DNA from: Planctomycetota bacterium | GTDB taxonomy: Bacteria; Planctomycetota; SZUA-567; JAKLDR01 | Length of the DNA stretch: 36,406 bases | Direction: 5' to 3' | Assembly: GCA_022703445.1 (NCBI GenBank) | Contig: JAKLDR010000003.1 | Location: 1 to 36,406, forward strand | Shown here: one piece after another, positions 24,669 through 32,794 of the stretch | How the letters are laid out: each line of letters opens with the position of its first letter | Numbering within the stretch: the first letter of the stretch is position 1 | Notes under the pieces: generated by a model | Told to the model about the DNA's origin: nothing | The model's input: the letters and a program-made list of their open reading frames with translations, nothing else | The model's database searches: none | Program-made: the position numbers and the translations under genes

Positions 24669-24698
24669 TTGCGGCGGCGCCCCCGTGTATGTTAAGAT
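24669..24698 (+). promoter_or_regulatory. Candidate promoter of the first PQQ gene
   Basis: TTGCGG (24669-24674) and TAAGAT (24693-24698), the latter preceded by TGT, are 18 bases apart and end 37 bases before ATG 24736. The -35 box is weak. Confidence 0.35.
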
Positions 24699-24735
24699 GG
24701 GCAAGGAGCCCATGGCGCCGAGGGGGAGCACACCG

Positions 24736-27700
24736 ATGAAACACCCGATAGCCCGGTTTACCCTGGTCCTGGTCGCCCTGGCGGCGCTGGCCCTGCCGAC
24801 AGCGGCCGGCGAGGCCTCCGGCCCCGAGGCGGCGGCGGCCAAGGCCATCCTGGAGGCCTCCGGGTTCAAGAGCGGCCTGTGCCTGCACCTGGGCTGCGGG
24901 CGGGACGGCTCGGCCGGGTTGACCGCGGCGCTGACCGAGGCCGGCTCCATGCCGGTCCACGGCCTGGCGCTCGACGACGCGGCGCTGGCCCGCGCCCGCG
25001 CGGCCATCGAAGCGAAGAGCCTCGGCGGCCGGGCCATGGTCGAGAAGCTCGCGGGCAAGGCGCTGCCCTACGTGCCCGACCTGGCCACCCTGATCGTGGT
25101 CGAGGACCTGGCCGCGCTCTCCGCGGCGGGCATCGGCAAGGAAGAGATCCTCCGGGTCCTCGCGCCCGGCGGCGCGCTCTGCACGCTCGAGGGCGGCCCT
25201 TCGGCAGGCTCAGGGCAGGGCAAGTGGACCGCGACGGCCAAGCCCCGCTCCAAGGACATGGACGAGTGGACCCACCCGCACCACGGGCCGGACGGCAACT
25301 TGGTCTCGGCCGACAAGACCATCTCCTTCCCGCTCGACTTCCGCTGGATCGACGGCGTGGCCGTCAACCGCGGCGGCTGGGCGGAGTGCGCCTCCTGCCG
25401 GGCGGTGGTCCTGGCCGGCGGCCGCTGCTACACCGTGAACAACGACGAGTTGGGCTCGACCGGCACCGCGGTCCTCAAGGCCCGCGACGCCTGGAGCGGC
25501 TTCCCGCTCTGGAAGCTCGACTGCGAGGACGGCTACGGCAAGGTCGCGCTCGACTTCCGCAACGTCTGGCCGCTGGCCGCCGACGACCGGCGGGCCTACG
25601 TCGGCCGGAAGACCGGCCTGGCCATCCTCGACGCAGCCACCGGCAAGGTCGAGGCCGCGGCAACCACCAAGTTCCAGCCGCGCCGGCTGGTGCTGGCCGA
25701 GGGCACCGTGGTGGTCGGGTGCTGGGAGAAGATCGAGAACTGCGGCGCCAAGGTCGGCTTCGAGAACGACGACATCCGCACGGTCTGGTGGCCGGGCGGC
25801 GAGGGCAGCGTCGAGGCCTTCGAGGCCGCCACCGGCAAACCCAAGTGGACGCTGCCGCTCGCCGCGCTGACCCTGGTGGCCTCCGACGGGACCCTGTACA
25901 TCCTCACCAACAAGGGCGCCCCGCCCACCGAGCGCACCTTGATCGGCGTGGAGCTGGCCACCGGCAAGGAGAAGTGGCGCTTGCCGCACACCGCCTTCGG
26001 CGAGGAGCCCGACACCATCCTGGTCTCGGCCGGCCCGGGCTGCGCGGTGCTCACCAACAGCAAGGCCAAGGGCAAGCGCGGGGCCTACGTGGTCTCGGCC
26101 GCCGACGGCAAGATGCTCTGCACCATCCCCGGCGCCGTGCCGCGCGACATCGTCGGCAACGAACTCTGGTGCTCCGACGCCCGCTATGACCTCAAGACCG
26201 GCGCCAAGCGGCCCGGCCAGGGACTGGGCGGGACCTACGCGGGCAGCAACGTCGTCGGCGGTTGCGTGCCGCCGGTCGTGGTCGGAGGGCGGCTGGTCAC
26301 CGGCTCACGCGGCGGCGGCTACTCGCTCTTCGGCGAGGACCCGGCCAGGCCGCCGACCAAGCTCAGCTACATGGCGGTGCGCGGCGCCTGCCTCCAGGGC
26401 ATGGTCCCGGCCAACGGCATGTTCTACACCGCGCAGAACATGTGCGGCTGCTTCCCCATGCAGGTCGGCGGGTTCATCGCCTCCGGGCCCGGCGCCGGCG
26501 CGCCGCCGGCGGCCGCGGACTTCGAGAAGCCCCGCCCCGTCGAGAAGGGCCCGGCCTTCGGCGCCGTCGAGGCGGCCGCCGCCGGGGCCGACGACTGGCC
26601 CACCTACCGCCACGACACCGAGCGCGGCGCCGGCACTTCGGCCGCCGTCCCGGAGACGCTCAAGCAGCTCTGGAAGATCCAGGCGGTCAAGCCCGGCGAG
26701 GGTCAGTTCGCCGAGGCCTGGCACGCGCGCATCGGCGTGCCCCAGCCGCTGACCGCGCCGATCGTCGCCGCCGGCATGCTGGTCGTCGCCGGCCTCGACG
26801 CCGGGCAGGTCCTGGCCCTCAAGCCCGAGACCGGGGCCACGATCTGGAAGGTCTCGCTCGGCGGCCGCATCGACACCCCGCCCACCTACCACGCGGGACT
26901 CCTGCTGGTCGGCTGCCACGACGGCTGGGTCTACGCGCTCCGCGCCAAGGACGGCGCCATGGCCTACCGCGTCAGGATCGCGCCGCTCGACCGGCGCCTC
27001 TGCGTCTACGGGCAGGTCGAGTCCTTCTGGCCGGCGGCCGGCTCGGTGCTGGTCCACGACGGCGTGGCCTACGCGACCGCCGGGCGCTCCACCTCCTCGA
27101 GCGGCGGCGTGGCCCTGGTGGCCTTCAAGCCCGAGAGCGGCGAGACCGTCTGGGCCAAGCACCTCGACGAGAAGATCTCCGGCTTCATCGACGTCCTCTC
27201 GATCCGCGACGGGGAGCTGGCCTGGCACTCCCACCGCCTCGACCCCAAGGACGGCAAGGTCCTGCCGCCGGCCCAGAAGTACAACGGGCACGTCGGCATG
27301 CTCGACGGCGCCTGGATGGGCGGCTACGGCCGGCGCAGCGGCGGCGGGCAGATGCTCGGCCGGATGTGCGGCAGCACCATGTCCTGGAACAAGGACCTGG
27401 TCATCGCCCCGGCCTTCGCGGTGGCCCGCGCCAAGGTCGAGACCCCCAAGCCCGATCCCAAGGCCGGTCCCAAGCACCCCGACGCGTTCAAGGCCGAGGA
27501 CTACACCTGGCGGACGGAGTTCGAGCCGCAGACCCCCTGGGCCAGGATCTACTCGACGGCCCTGACCGGCAACAGCGCCTTCTTTGCCGGCTCGGTCTAC
27601 AACGGCTGGCAGAAGGGCAGGTACGACGGCAGCTTCGTGTGGGTCAAGTCGGCGGCCACCGGCAAGAAGACCCAGGACGCCATCAAGCTCGAGGCCGCGC

Positions 27701-27783
27701 CGGTGCTCGACGGCCTGGCCGTCGCCGGCGGCCGGGTGTTCCTCTGCCAGCAGGACGGGACGGTGGTCTGCTGGGGGAAGTAG
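24736..27783 (+). CDS. Exported methyltransferase-fold / PQQ beta-propeller protein 1
   Basis: The 1,015-residue protein starts at ATG 24736, with GGGGGAG about 8 bases upstream. A signal peptide follows (FTLVLVALAALALPTAAG). Residues 30-150 look like a class I SAM methyltransferase fold: HLGCGRDG (51-58), VHGLALDD and ILRVLAPGGAL. A BamB-like PQQ propeller fills the rest in two halves (about 165-600 and 620-1015); the second half opens with DWPTYRHDTERGAG. A CxC motif (C570, C572) lies near the junction. Eight residues at about 154-162 (PSAGSGQG) are an insertion encoded by a dispersed repeat and absent from protein 2. The function is unknown. An exported methyltransferase would lack SAM, so the first domain is probably a binding or structural relic. 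Confidence 0.85.
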   Translation: MKHPIARFTLVLVALAALALPTAAGEASGPEAAAAKAILEASGFKSGLCLHLGCGRDGSAGLTAALTEAGSMPVHGLALDDAALARARAAIEAKSLGGRAMVEKLAGKALPYVPDLATLIVVEDLAALSAAGIGKEEILRVLAPGGALCTLEGGPSAGSGQGKWTATAKPRSKDMDEWTHPHHGPDGNLVSADKTISFPLDFRWIDGVAVNRGGWAECASCRAVVLAGGRCYTVNNDELGSTGTAVLKARDAWSGFPLWKLDCEDGYGKVALDFRNVWPLAADDRRAYVGRKTGLAILDAATGKVEAAATTKFQPRRLVLAEGTVVVGCWEKIENCGAKVGFENDDIRTVWWPGGEGSVEAFEAATGKPKWTLPLAALTLVASDGTLYILTNKGAPPTERTLIGVELATGKEKWRLPHTAFGEEPDTILVSAGPGCAVLTNSKAKGKRGAYVVSAADGKMLCTIPGAVPRDIVGNELWCSDARYDLKTGAKRPGQGLGGTYAGSNVVGGCVPPVVVGGRLVTGSRGGGYSLFGEDPARPPTKLSYMAVRGACLQGMVPANGMFYTAQNMCGCFPMQVGGFIASGPGAGAPPAAADFEKPRPVEKGPAFGAVEAAAAGADDWPTYRHDTERGAGTSAAVPETLKQLWKIQAVKPGEGQFAEAWHARIGVPQPLTAPIVAAGMLVVAGLDAGQVLALKPETGATIWKVSLGGRIDTPPTYHAGLLLVGCHDGWVYALRAKDGAMAYRVRIAPLDRRLCVYGQVESFWPAAGSVLVHDGVAYATAGRSTSSSGGVALVAFKPESGETVWAKHLDEKISGFIDVLSIRDGELAWHSHRLDPKDGKVLPPAQKYNGHVGMLDGAWMGGYGRRSGGGQMLGRMCGSTMSWNKDLVIAPAFAVARAKVETPKPDPKAGPKHPDAFKAEDYTWRTEFEPQTPWARIYSTALTGNSAFFAGSVYNGWQKGRYDGSFVWVKSAATGKKTQDAIKLEAAPVLDGLAVAGGRVFLCQQDGTVVCWGK
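25196..25219. repeat. 24-base in-frame insertion of a dispersed-repeat-like sequence
   Basis: The first PQQ gene has CCCTTCGGCAGGCTCAGGGC (25197-25216) where the second PQQ gene runs straight from GAGGG to AGGCAAGTGG. The insertion is 24 bases, so it stays in frame. Its sequence resembles the CTGAGCCTG(C)CGAAGG repeat that I know from many environmental bacterial genomes. Confidence 0.75.
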
Positions 27784-28369
27784 CCGGCGGCAGCTCCGCC
27801 AGCGCCGTCTTGCCGGCCAGCAGCACGTAGTGGTGCCGGTAGAGGTTGTAGGCCTTGATCTTGCGGAAGCCGGCCCGGACCAGCATCCTCCGGGCGGTTT
27901 CGCGGCCGATGCGCTCGGCCTGCGGGGGGCCGTGCGGCGAGGGCCGCCAGTTCCAGTCGATGAGCAGGAGCTGCCCGTCGGCGGTCAGCACCCGCCGGAT
28001 CTCGCCGAGCAGCCTGATCGGAGCGGTCATCTCGTGAAGCACGTCGACGACCAGCGCCCTGTCGACCGAGCCGGTGGCTCCCGGGATGCCGTGCTCGCAG
28101 TTCCGCATGGTGCGCACGTTGCGGAGCCCGGCGTCGGCCGCCGCCTTGCGCACCAGGCGGAGCATCTCCGGCGAAATGTCCAGCCCCCAGGCCTCCTGCA
28201 CGCGGGCGGCAGCCGGCAGCAGGAAGTACCCCGACCCGCAGCCCAGGTCGATGAACACATGATCCGACCTGAGGCCGAAGAGCTTCAGGGCCGGCCCGGC
28301 CGGCTGGAGCCTGAGGCGCTCGGGGCTGTGCAGTTGGCGGTGGGCGCGGTGATCGAACTTGTTGACCAT
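27683..28369 (-). CDS. Class I SAM-dependent methyltransferase
   Basis: The 228-residue cytoplasmic protein has the full methyltransferase core: IDLGCGSGYF (40-49), GLDISPEML (62-70), VVDVLHEM, then LLGEIRRVLTADGQLLLIDW. It is UbiE/type-11-like; the cysteines of ArsM enzymes are not evident. I chose ATG 28369, with GAGGT 10 bases upstream; the frame is open to 28474. The gene is convergent with PQQ gene 1 and overlaps its last 101 bases. About 33 C-terminal residues, rich in Pro and Arg, are therefore read antisense to the propeller codons, and the natural end was probably near AELPPA. It lies between two paralogous PQQ genes. The substrate is unknown. Confidence 0.75.
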   Translation of the reverse strand: MVNKFDHRAHRQLHSPERLRLQPAGPALKLFGLRSDHVFIDLGCGSGYFLLPAAARVQEAWGLDISPEMLRLVRKAAADAGLRNVRTMRNCEHGIPGATGSVDRALVVDVLHEMTAPIRLLGEIRRVLTADGQLLLIDWNWRPSPHGPPQAERIGRETARRMLVRAGFRKIKAYNLYRHHYVLLAGKTALAELPPATSPSRPPSRPAGRGTPGRRRRPGRRAPARPRA

Positions 28370-28530
28370 GGCCGGCGGACCTCGATCCCATGCAGACTGA
28401 CCGTGAGGCCCGCCAGTGTAGCCTTCCTCCGGCCAACTTGCCGGACATTTCGCGGCGGAGGCGCCCGGCGGCACCGGGGATCGGTTTCACCTCCCCGGCA
28501 GACCGCTTCCTCCAGGAGCAGACTGAGTTT

Positions 28531-28553
28531 GCGCCGGCGGAGCCCGCCGGCGC
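28531..28553 (+). promoter_or_regulatory. Perfect 10-base-stem hairpin in the leader of PQQ gene 2
   Basis: GCGCCGGCGG (28531-28540), loop AGC, CCGCCGGCGC (28544-28553). The hairpin ends 8 bases before the AGGGG ribosome site of ATG 28573. It could affect translation or mRNA stability. No such hairpin precedes PQQ genes 1 or 3. Confidence 0.5.
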
Positions 28554-28572
28554 TGGAATCAGGGGTGTCCCC

Positions 28573-31500
28573 ATGAGAAACGACTTCAAGCCCAACCGTC
28601 TCGTGCTGGCGCTGGGCCTTCTGACCGCCCTCGCGCTGGCCGCTCCGGCGCCGGCCGGCGAGTCCTCCGGCCCGGAGGCCACCGCGGCCAAGGCGATCCT
28701 CGACGCCTCGGGCGTCAAGGGCGGGCTCTGCGTTCACCTCGGCTGCGGCCGGGAGGGCTCGGCCGGACTGACCGCGGCGCTGGCCGAGGGGAGCGAGCTG
28801 CTCGTTCACGGCCTGGCGCTCGACGACGCGGCGCTCGGACGGGCCCGCGCGGCAATCGACGCGCGCGGCGTGGCCGGCCGCGCCCTGGCCGAGAAGCTCT
28901 CGGAGAAGGCGCTGCCCTATCTCCCCGACCTCGCCCGGCTCGTCGTGGTCGAGGACCTGGGCGCGCTGGCCGCCGCGGGCGTCTCCAAGGACGAGGTCCT
29001 GCGCGTCCTCGCCCCCGGCGGCGCGCTCTGCACCCTCGAGGGAGGCAAGTGGACCGCGACGGTCAAGCCCCGGCCCAAGGACATGGACGAGTGGACTCAC
29101 CCGCACCGCGGGCCGGACAACAACCTCTCCTCGAACGACAAGGTTCTCTCCTTCCCAATCGGCTACCGCTGGATCGAGGGCGTGCCCATGAACATGGGCG
29201 GCTGGGCCTCGACCCGCGCGGTGGTCTCCTCCGGCGGCCGGGTCTTCGCGCTCAGCGTCAATGAGCTCGGCCGCAAGACCAAGGGCGGCGTACTCACCGC
29301 CCGCGACGCCTGGAGCGGCCTGCCGCTCTGGCGCGCCGAGTGTGAAGCCATCTACGGCGGCGCGGAGCTAGACTGGCGGAACGTCTGGCCGCTGGTGGCG
29401 GCCGAGCGCCGGGTCTACAGCACTCAGAAGGGCGTCCTGACCGTCTTCGATGCCGCGCTCGGCAAAGTCGAGACCACCTGCCCGACCAAGTTCCCGCCGC
29501 GGCGGCTGTTGCTCGCCGGCGGGTCGCTGGTCGCCGGCTGCTGGGAGAAGTCCGAGTCCAAGGGCGGCTACGAGGCCGATGACCTGCGCGCGACGTGGTG
29601 GCCGGTCGGCGAGGGCAGCGTCGAGGCCTTTGATCCGGAAACAGGCAAGCCGCTGTGGACGCTGCCGCTCGTTGCCCTGACCATGGCCGCCTCCGACGGC
29701 ACGCTCTACGTCCTGACCCACAAGGGCAACCCGCCGACCGAGCGCAACCTCGTGGCGGTGGAGCTGGCCACCGGCAAGGAGAAGTGGCGCGTGCCCCACA
29801 CCGCCTTCGGCCCGGAGGCGGACATCTACCTGAACCTGGCCGGCCCGGGCTGCGCGGTGCTCACCAAGAGCCGCGGCAAGGCGGCGGCCTTCGTGGTCTC
29901 AGCCGCCGATGGGAAGATCCTGCACAGCCTGCCGACCAGCGCGGCGCGGATGATCGTCGGCAATGAGCTTTGGTGCAGCGACGGGCGCTATGACCTCAAG
30001 ACCGGCAAGAAGAATCCGGGCGGCGGCGTCGGCGGCGCGCACGTCGGCGGGATCGTCGGCGGTTGCGTGCCGGCCATAGTGGTCGGCGGCCGCTACGTCA
30101 CCGCCTCGCGCGGCGGGCAGTACGAGCAGCTCTACGAGGGTGGCTCGCGCCCGGCGACGCGGCTCTCCTACCAGGGCGCGCGCGGCGGGTGCATCCAGGG
30201 GATGGTCCCGGCCAACGGCATGTTCTACACCGCCCAGAACGCCTGTGCCTGCAACCCGACGCAGGTGGGCGGCTTCATCGCCGCCGGCCCGTGCGGCGAA
30301 CTGCCCGGCGCCGCGGAGTTCGCCGCGGCGCGTCCCGTCGAGAAGGGACCGGCCTTCGGCGCGGCCGACTCGAGCGCCGCGGCGGCCGACGAGTGGCCCA
30401 CCTACCGGCAGAACGCCGAGCGGAGCAGTGGCAGTTCGGCGCTGGCCGTGCCCGACGGCCTCAAGCAGCTCTGGAAGGTCCAGCTGGCCAAGCCCGGCGA
30501 GGGCCGCCTCGGCGAGGCCTGGCTCGCGCGCATGGGCATGGCCCAGCCGCTCTCCGGCCCGGCCGTCGCCGGCGGACTGGCGGTCGCCTGCGGCACCAAC
30601 TCCGGGCAGGTCTTCGCCGTCAACTCCGAGACCGGTGCGAAGGCCTGGACGGTCTCGCTCGGGAGCCGCATCGACTCGCCGCCGACCCTCCACAAGGGGC
30701 TGTGTCTGGTCGGCTGCCACGACGGCTGGGTCTACGCGCTCCGCGCCAAGGACGGGGCGCTCGCCTACCGGGTGCGCATCGCTCCGCGCGAGCGCCGCAT
30801 GGTGGCCTACGGAATGGTCGAGTCGGTCTGGCCGGCCGTCGGCGCGGTGCTGGTCCACGACGGCGCCGCCTACGCCACCGCCGGGCGCTCCACGCGCTCC
30901 GACGGCGGCATCGCCCTGGTGGCCTTCAAGCCCGAGAGCGGCGAGACGCTCTGGGCCCGGGCGCTGGGCGAGGATATGGCCAACCTCAACGACGCCCTCT
31001 CCGTCCGGAACGGCGAGCTGGCCTGGCACCACCACCGCATGGACCTCAAGACCGGCAAGCCGCTCGGGCCGGTCCAGCCCATCCAGTACCACGGCAGCAT
31101 GATCGACGGCTCCTGGCTCAACGGCTTCGGGACGCGCTTCGGGCGGGCCTACATGTTCGGCAAGGCCTGCTCCAACATGATGGCCTGGGACGACAAGCTG
31201 GTGGCCTTCCCGGGCATGGCTGTTCCGCGCGCCAAGGCCGAGATCCCCAAGCCCGAGAAGCTCGCCGGCGGAGTCAAGAATCCCGATGAGTTCAAGAAGG
31301 ACGAGGTCCTCTGGGGCACGGAGCTCGAGCCGGCCACGCCCTGGGCGCGTCCCGGCACCATGGCGGTGACCGGCAACGCCGTGCTCTACGCCGGCGGCGT
31401 CTACACCTACTGCGACGGAAGCAAGTACGCCGGCAGCTCCCTTTGGATCAAGTCGGCGGCCGACGGCAAGAAGCTGCAGCCGACGATCAAGCTCGAAGCG

Positions 31501-31587
31501 GTCCCGGCCTTCGAGGGCCTGGCCGTGGCCGGGGGCAGAGTGTACCTCTCTCAGCAGGATGGAACGCTGGTCTGCTGGGGCAAATGA
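28573..31587 (+). CDS. Exported methyltransferase-fold / PQQ beta-propeller protein 2
   Basis: The 1,004-residue protein is a close paralogue of protein 1 along its whole length. ATG 28573 has AGGGG 7 bases upstream, and the signal peptide is LVLALGLLTALALAAPAPAG. The methyltransferase-like fold keeps HLGCGREG (55-62) and VLAPGGAL. The propeller includes GCHDGWVYAL (also in protein 1) and the CxC motif (C558, C560). It lacks the eight-residue insertion of protein 1. The gene is divergent from the methyltransferase gene, with a 203-base gap that holds the leader hairpin. The stop (TGA 31585-31587) is followed closely by the TCATAAGT site and the next regulator. Loss of the cytoplasm as a workplace makes methyl transfer unlikely. 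Confidence 0.85.
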   Translation: MRNDFKPNRLVLALGLLTALALAAPAPAGESSGPEATAAKAILDASGVKGGLCVHLGCGREGSAGLTAALAEGSELLVHGLALDDAALGRARAAIDARGVAGRALAEKLSEKALPYLPDLARLVVVEDLGALAAAGVSKDEVLRVLAPGGALCTLEGGKWTATVKPRPKDMDEWTHPHRGPDNNLSSNDKVLSFPIGYRWIEGVPMNMGGWASTRAVVSSGGRVFALSVNELGRKTKGGVLTARDAWSGLPLWRAECEAIYGGAELDWRNVWPLVAAERRVYSTQKGVLTVFDAALGKVETTCPTKFPPRRLLLAGGSLVAGCWEKSESKGGYEADDLRATWWPVGEGSVEAFDPETGKPLWTLPLVALTMAASDGTLYVLTHKGNPPTERNLVAVELATGKEKWRVPHTAFGPEADIYLNLAGPGCAVLTKSRGKAAAFVVSAADGKILHSLPTSAARMIVGNELWCSDGRYDLKTGKKNPGGGVGGAHVGGIVGGCVPAIVVGGRYVTASRGGQYEQLYEGGSRPATRLSYQGARGGCIQGMVPANGMFYTAQNACACNPTQVGGFIAAGPCGELPGAAEFAAARPVEKGPAFGAADSSAAAADEWPTYRQNAERSSGSSALAVPDGLKQLWKVQLAKPGEGRLGEAWLARMGMAQPLSGPAVAGGLAVACGTNSGQVFAVNSETGAKAWTVSLGSRIDSPPTLHKGLCLVGCHDGWVYALRAKDGALAYRVRIAPRERRMVAYGMVESVWPAVGAVLVHDGAAYATAGRSTRSDGGIALVAFKPESGETLWARALGEDMANLNDALSVRNGELAWHHHRMDLKTGKPLGPVQPIQYHGSMIDGSWLNGFGTRFGRAYMFGKACSNMMAWDDKLVAFPGMAVPRAKAEIPKPEKLAGGVKNPDEFKKDEVLWGTELEPATPWARPGTMAVTGNAVLYAGGVYTYCDGSKYAGSSLWIKSAADGKKLQPTIKLEAVPAFEGLAVAGGRVYLSQQDGTLVCWGK

Positions 31588-31589
31588 TC

Positions 31590-31597
31590 TCATAAGT
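31590..31597. promoter_or_regulatory. Single TCATAAGT site upstream of a GntR/LacI gene
   Basis: TCATAAGT matches the core of the tandem 10-mer at 24634-24653 and lies 86 bases before ATG 31684. One 8-base match alone is weak evidence. Confidence 0.3.
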
Positions 31598-31683
31598 GTC
31601 GCATTATCAACGTATTGCACAGAAAACTGAATTCCTGCGCCGATAAGGCTTGCGTGGTGTATGTCAATCAGGAGGCAAGCACG

Positions 31684-32775
31684 ATGCCAATCACGACTAA
31701 AGCACGCGGGCCGGGAGCCGGGGGGCGGACTTCAACCGAGATCTGCGCGGAGCTGCGCTCCGAGGTGGTCTCCGGCAAGTTCGCGCCGGGCCAGTACCTG
31801 CCCACCGAGCGCCAGCTCTCGGCGCGGTACGAGGTGGCGCAGAACACTGTCCGCCGGGCGCTCAAGGCGCTCGAGGCCGAGAAACTCATCGCCGCCGAGC
31901 CGCGCCAGGGCTACCGGGTGCTGGCCCGGGCCAACGATCCGGAGCGCGGCTGCCCGCTGGCCTTCGTCAACTGGAACTCCGCACCGGCGGAGAGCTGGAG
32001 CAACATCGACGCGGAGCTGCTCAGGGAGCTCCAACTGGCCGCCGACGAGCGGGGCTGGCCGCTGCTGAGCATGGCCGCTGGCGAGCTCGCGCCCGAACAG
32101 GTCCTGGAGCGGCTGGGCACGGCGCGCTCCTTCGGGGTGCTGACCTCGACGCTCGATGCGCAGACCCTCGATGCCATCCGGGGCACGGGGCTGCCGGTGC
32201 TGATGCTCGACCAGTGGATCGAGGGCTCGGGGCTCGACTCGATCATGCAGGACGGCCACCAGGGCGGGATCCTGGCCGCGCGCCACCTGGTCGCGGCCGG
32301 CTGCAAGCGCATCGCCTGGTTCGGGTGGATCAGCCCCAACGCCCACAGCATGGCCCGCTTCGGCGGAGTCTCGGCCGGACTGACCGGCGAGGGGCGGCCG
32401 CTGACGCCGGAGCTCACTTTCAACGCCGGTCCTGGTGAGGACCTCGCCGTCGCCCGAAGGATGCTCAAGGGCAAGGGGCGTCCGGACGGGATCATTGCCC
32501 TCTGGCAGGGCAGTTGCGCGGCGATCAAGCAGGCCGCCGACGAGCTGGGCCTGGCCATCGGGCGGGACTTCCAGCTGGTCGGCTGGAGCATGGAGGAGAC
32601 CTTCGAGAGCCGCTACTCGAAGATCTTCGGCTCCGGCCCGGTGCCGCCGACGATCACCTGGAGCGTCCGGACCATGGCCCGCACCGCGGTGGCCCGGCTG
32701 GCCCAGCGGCGCGACGATCCGGACATGCCCGCGCTGCAGATCAGGATCCCGGTCCGGCTGCGGCTTACGGAGTGA
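31684..32775 (+). CDS. GntR-type HTH / LacI-type sensor transcription regulator 2
   Basis: The 363-residue regulator starts at ATG 31684, with AGGAGG 8 bases upstream; an in-frame ATG lies farther up but has no ribosome site. The GntR winged helix (16-82) contains FAPGQYLPTERQLSARYEVAQ. The C-terminal LacI-like domain has FGVLTS, PVLMLDQWIEGSGLDS, AARHLVAAGCKRIAWFGW and PDGIIALWQGSCAAIKQAADELG. It lies 19 bases before PQQ gene 3 and is probably co-transcribed with it. It is a clear paralogue of the partial regulator at 35881: both share GYRVLA/GFRVLA, then KANDPERGCP-type text after the helix. The effector is probably a sugar, by family analogy. Confidence 0.85.
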   Translation: MPITTKARGPGAGGRTSTEICAELRSEVVSGKFAPGQYLPTERQLSARYEVAQNTVRRALKALEAEKLIAAEPRQGYRVLARANDPERGCPLAFVNWNSAPAESWSNIDAELLRELQLAADERGWPLLSMAAGELAPEQVLERLGTARSFGVLTSTLDAQTLDAIRGTGLPVLMLDQWIEGSGLDSIMQDGHQGGILAARHLVAAGCKRIAWFGWISPNAHSMARFGGVSAGLTGEGRPLTPELTFNAGPGEDLAVARRMLKGKGRPDGIIALWQGSCAAIKQAADELGLAIGRDFQLVGWSMEETFESRYSKIFGSGPVPPTITWSVRTMARTAVARLAQRRDDPDMPALQIRIPVRLRLTE

Positions 32776-32794
32776 GCAAACCAGGAGAACTGCC

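Noticed and set aside
31615..31647. TTGCAC and GATAAG as a promoter for the regulator at 31684
   Set aside because: Spacing is 21 bases, too long for the usual sigma-70 geometry.
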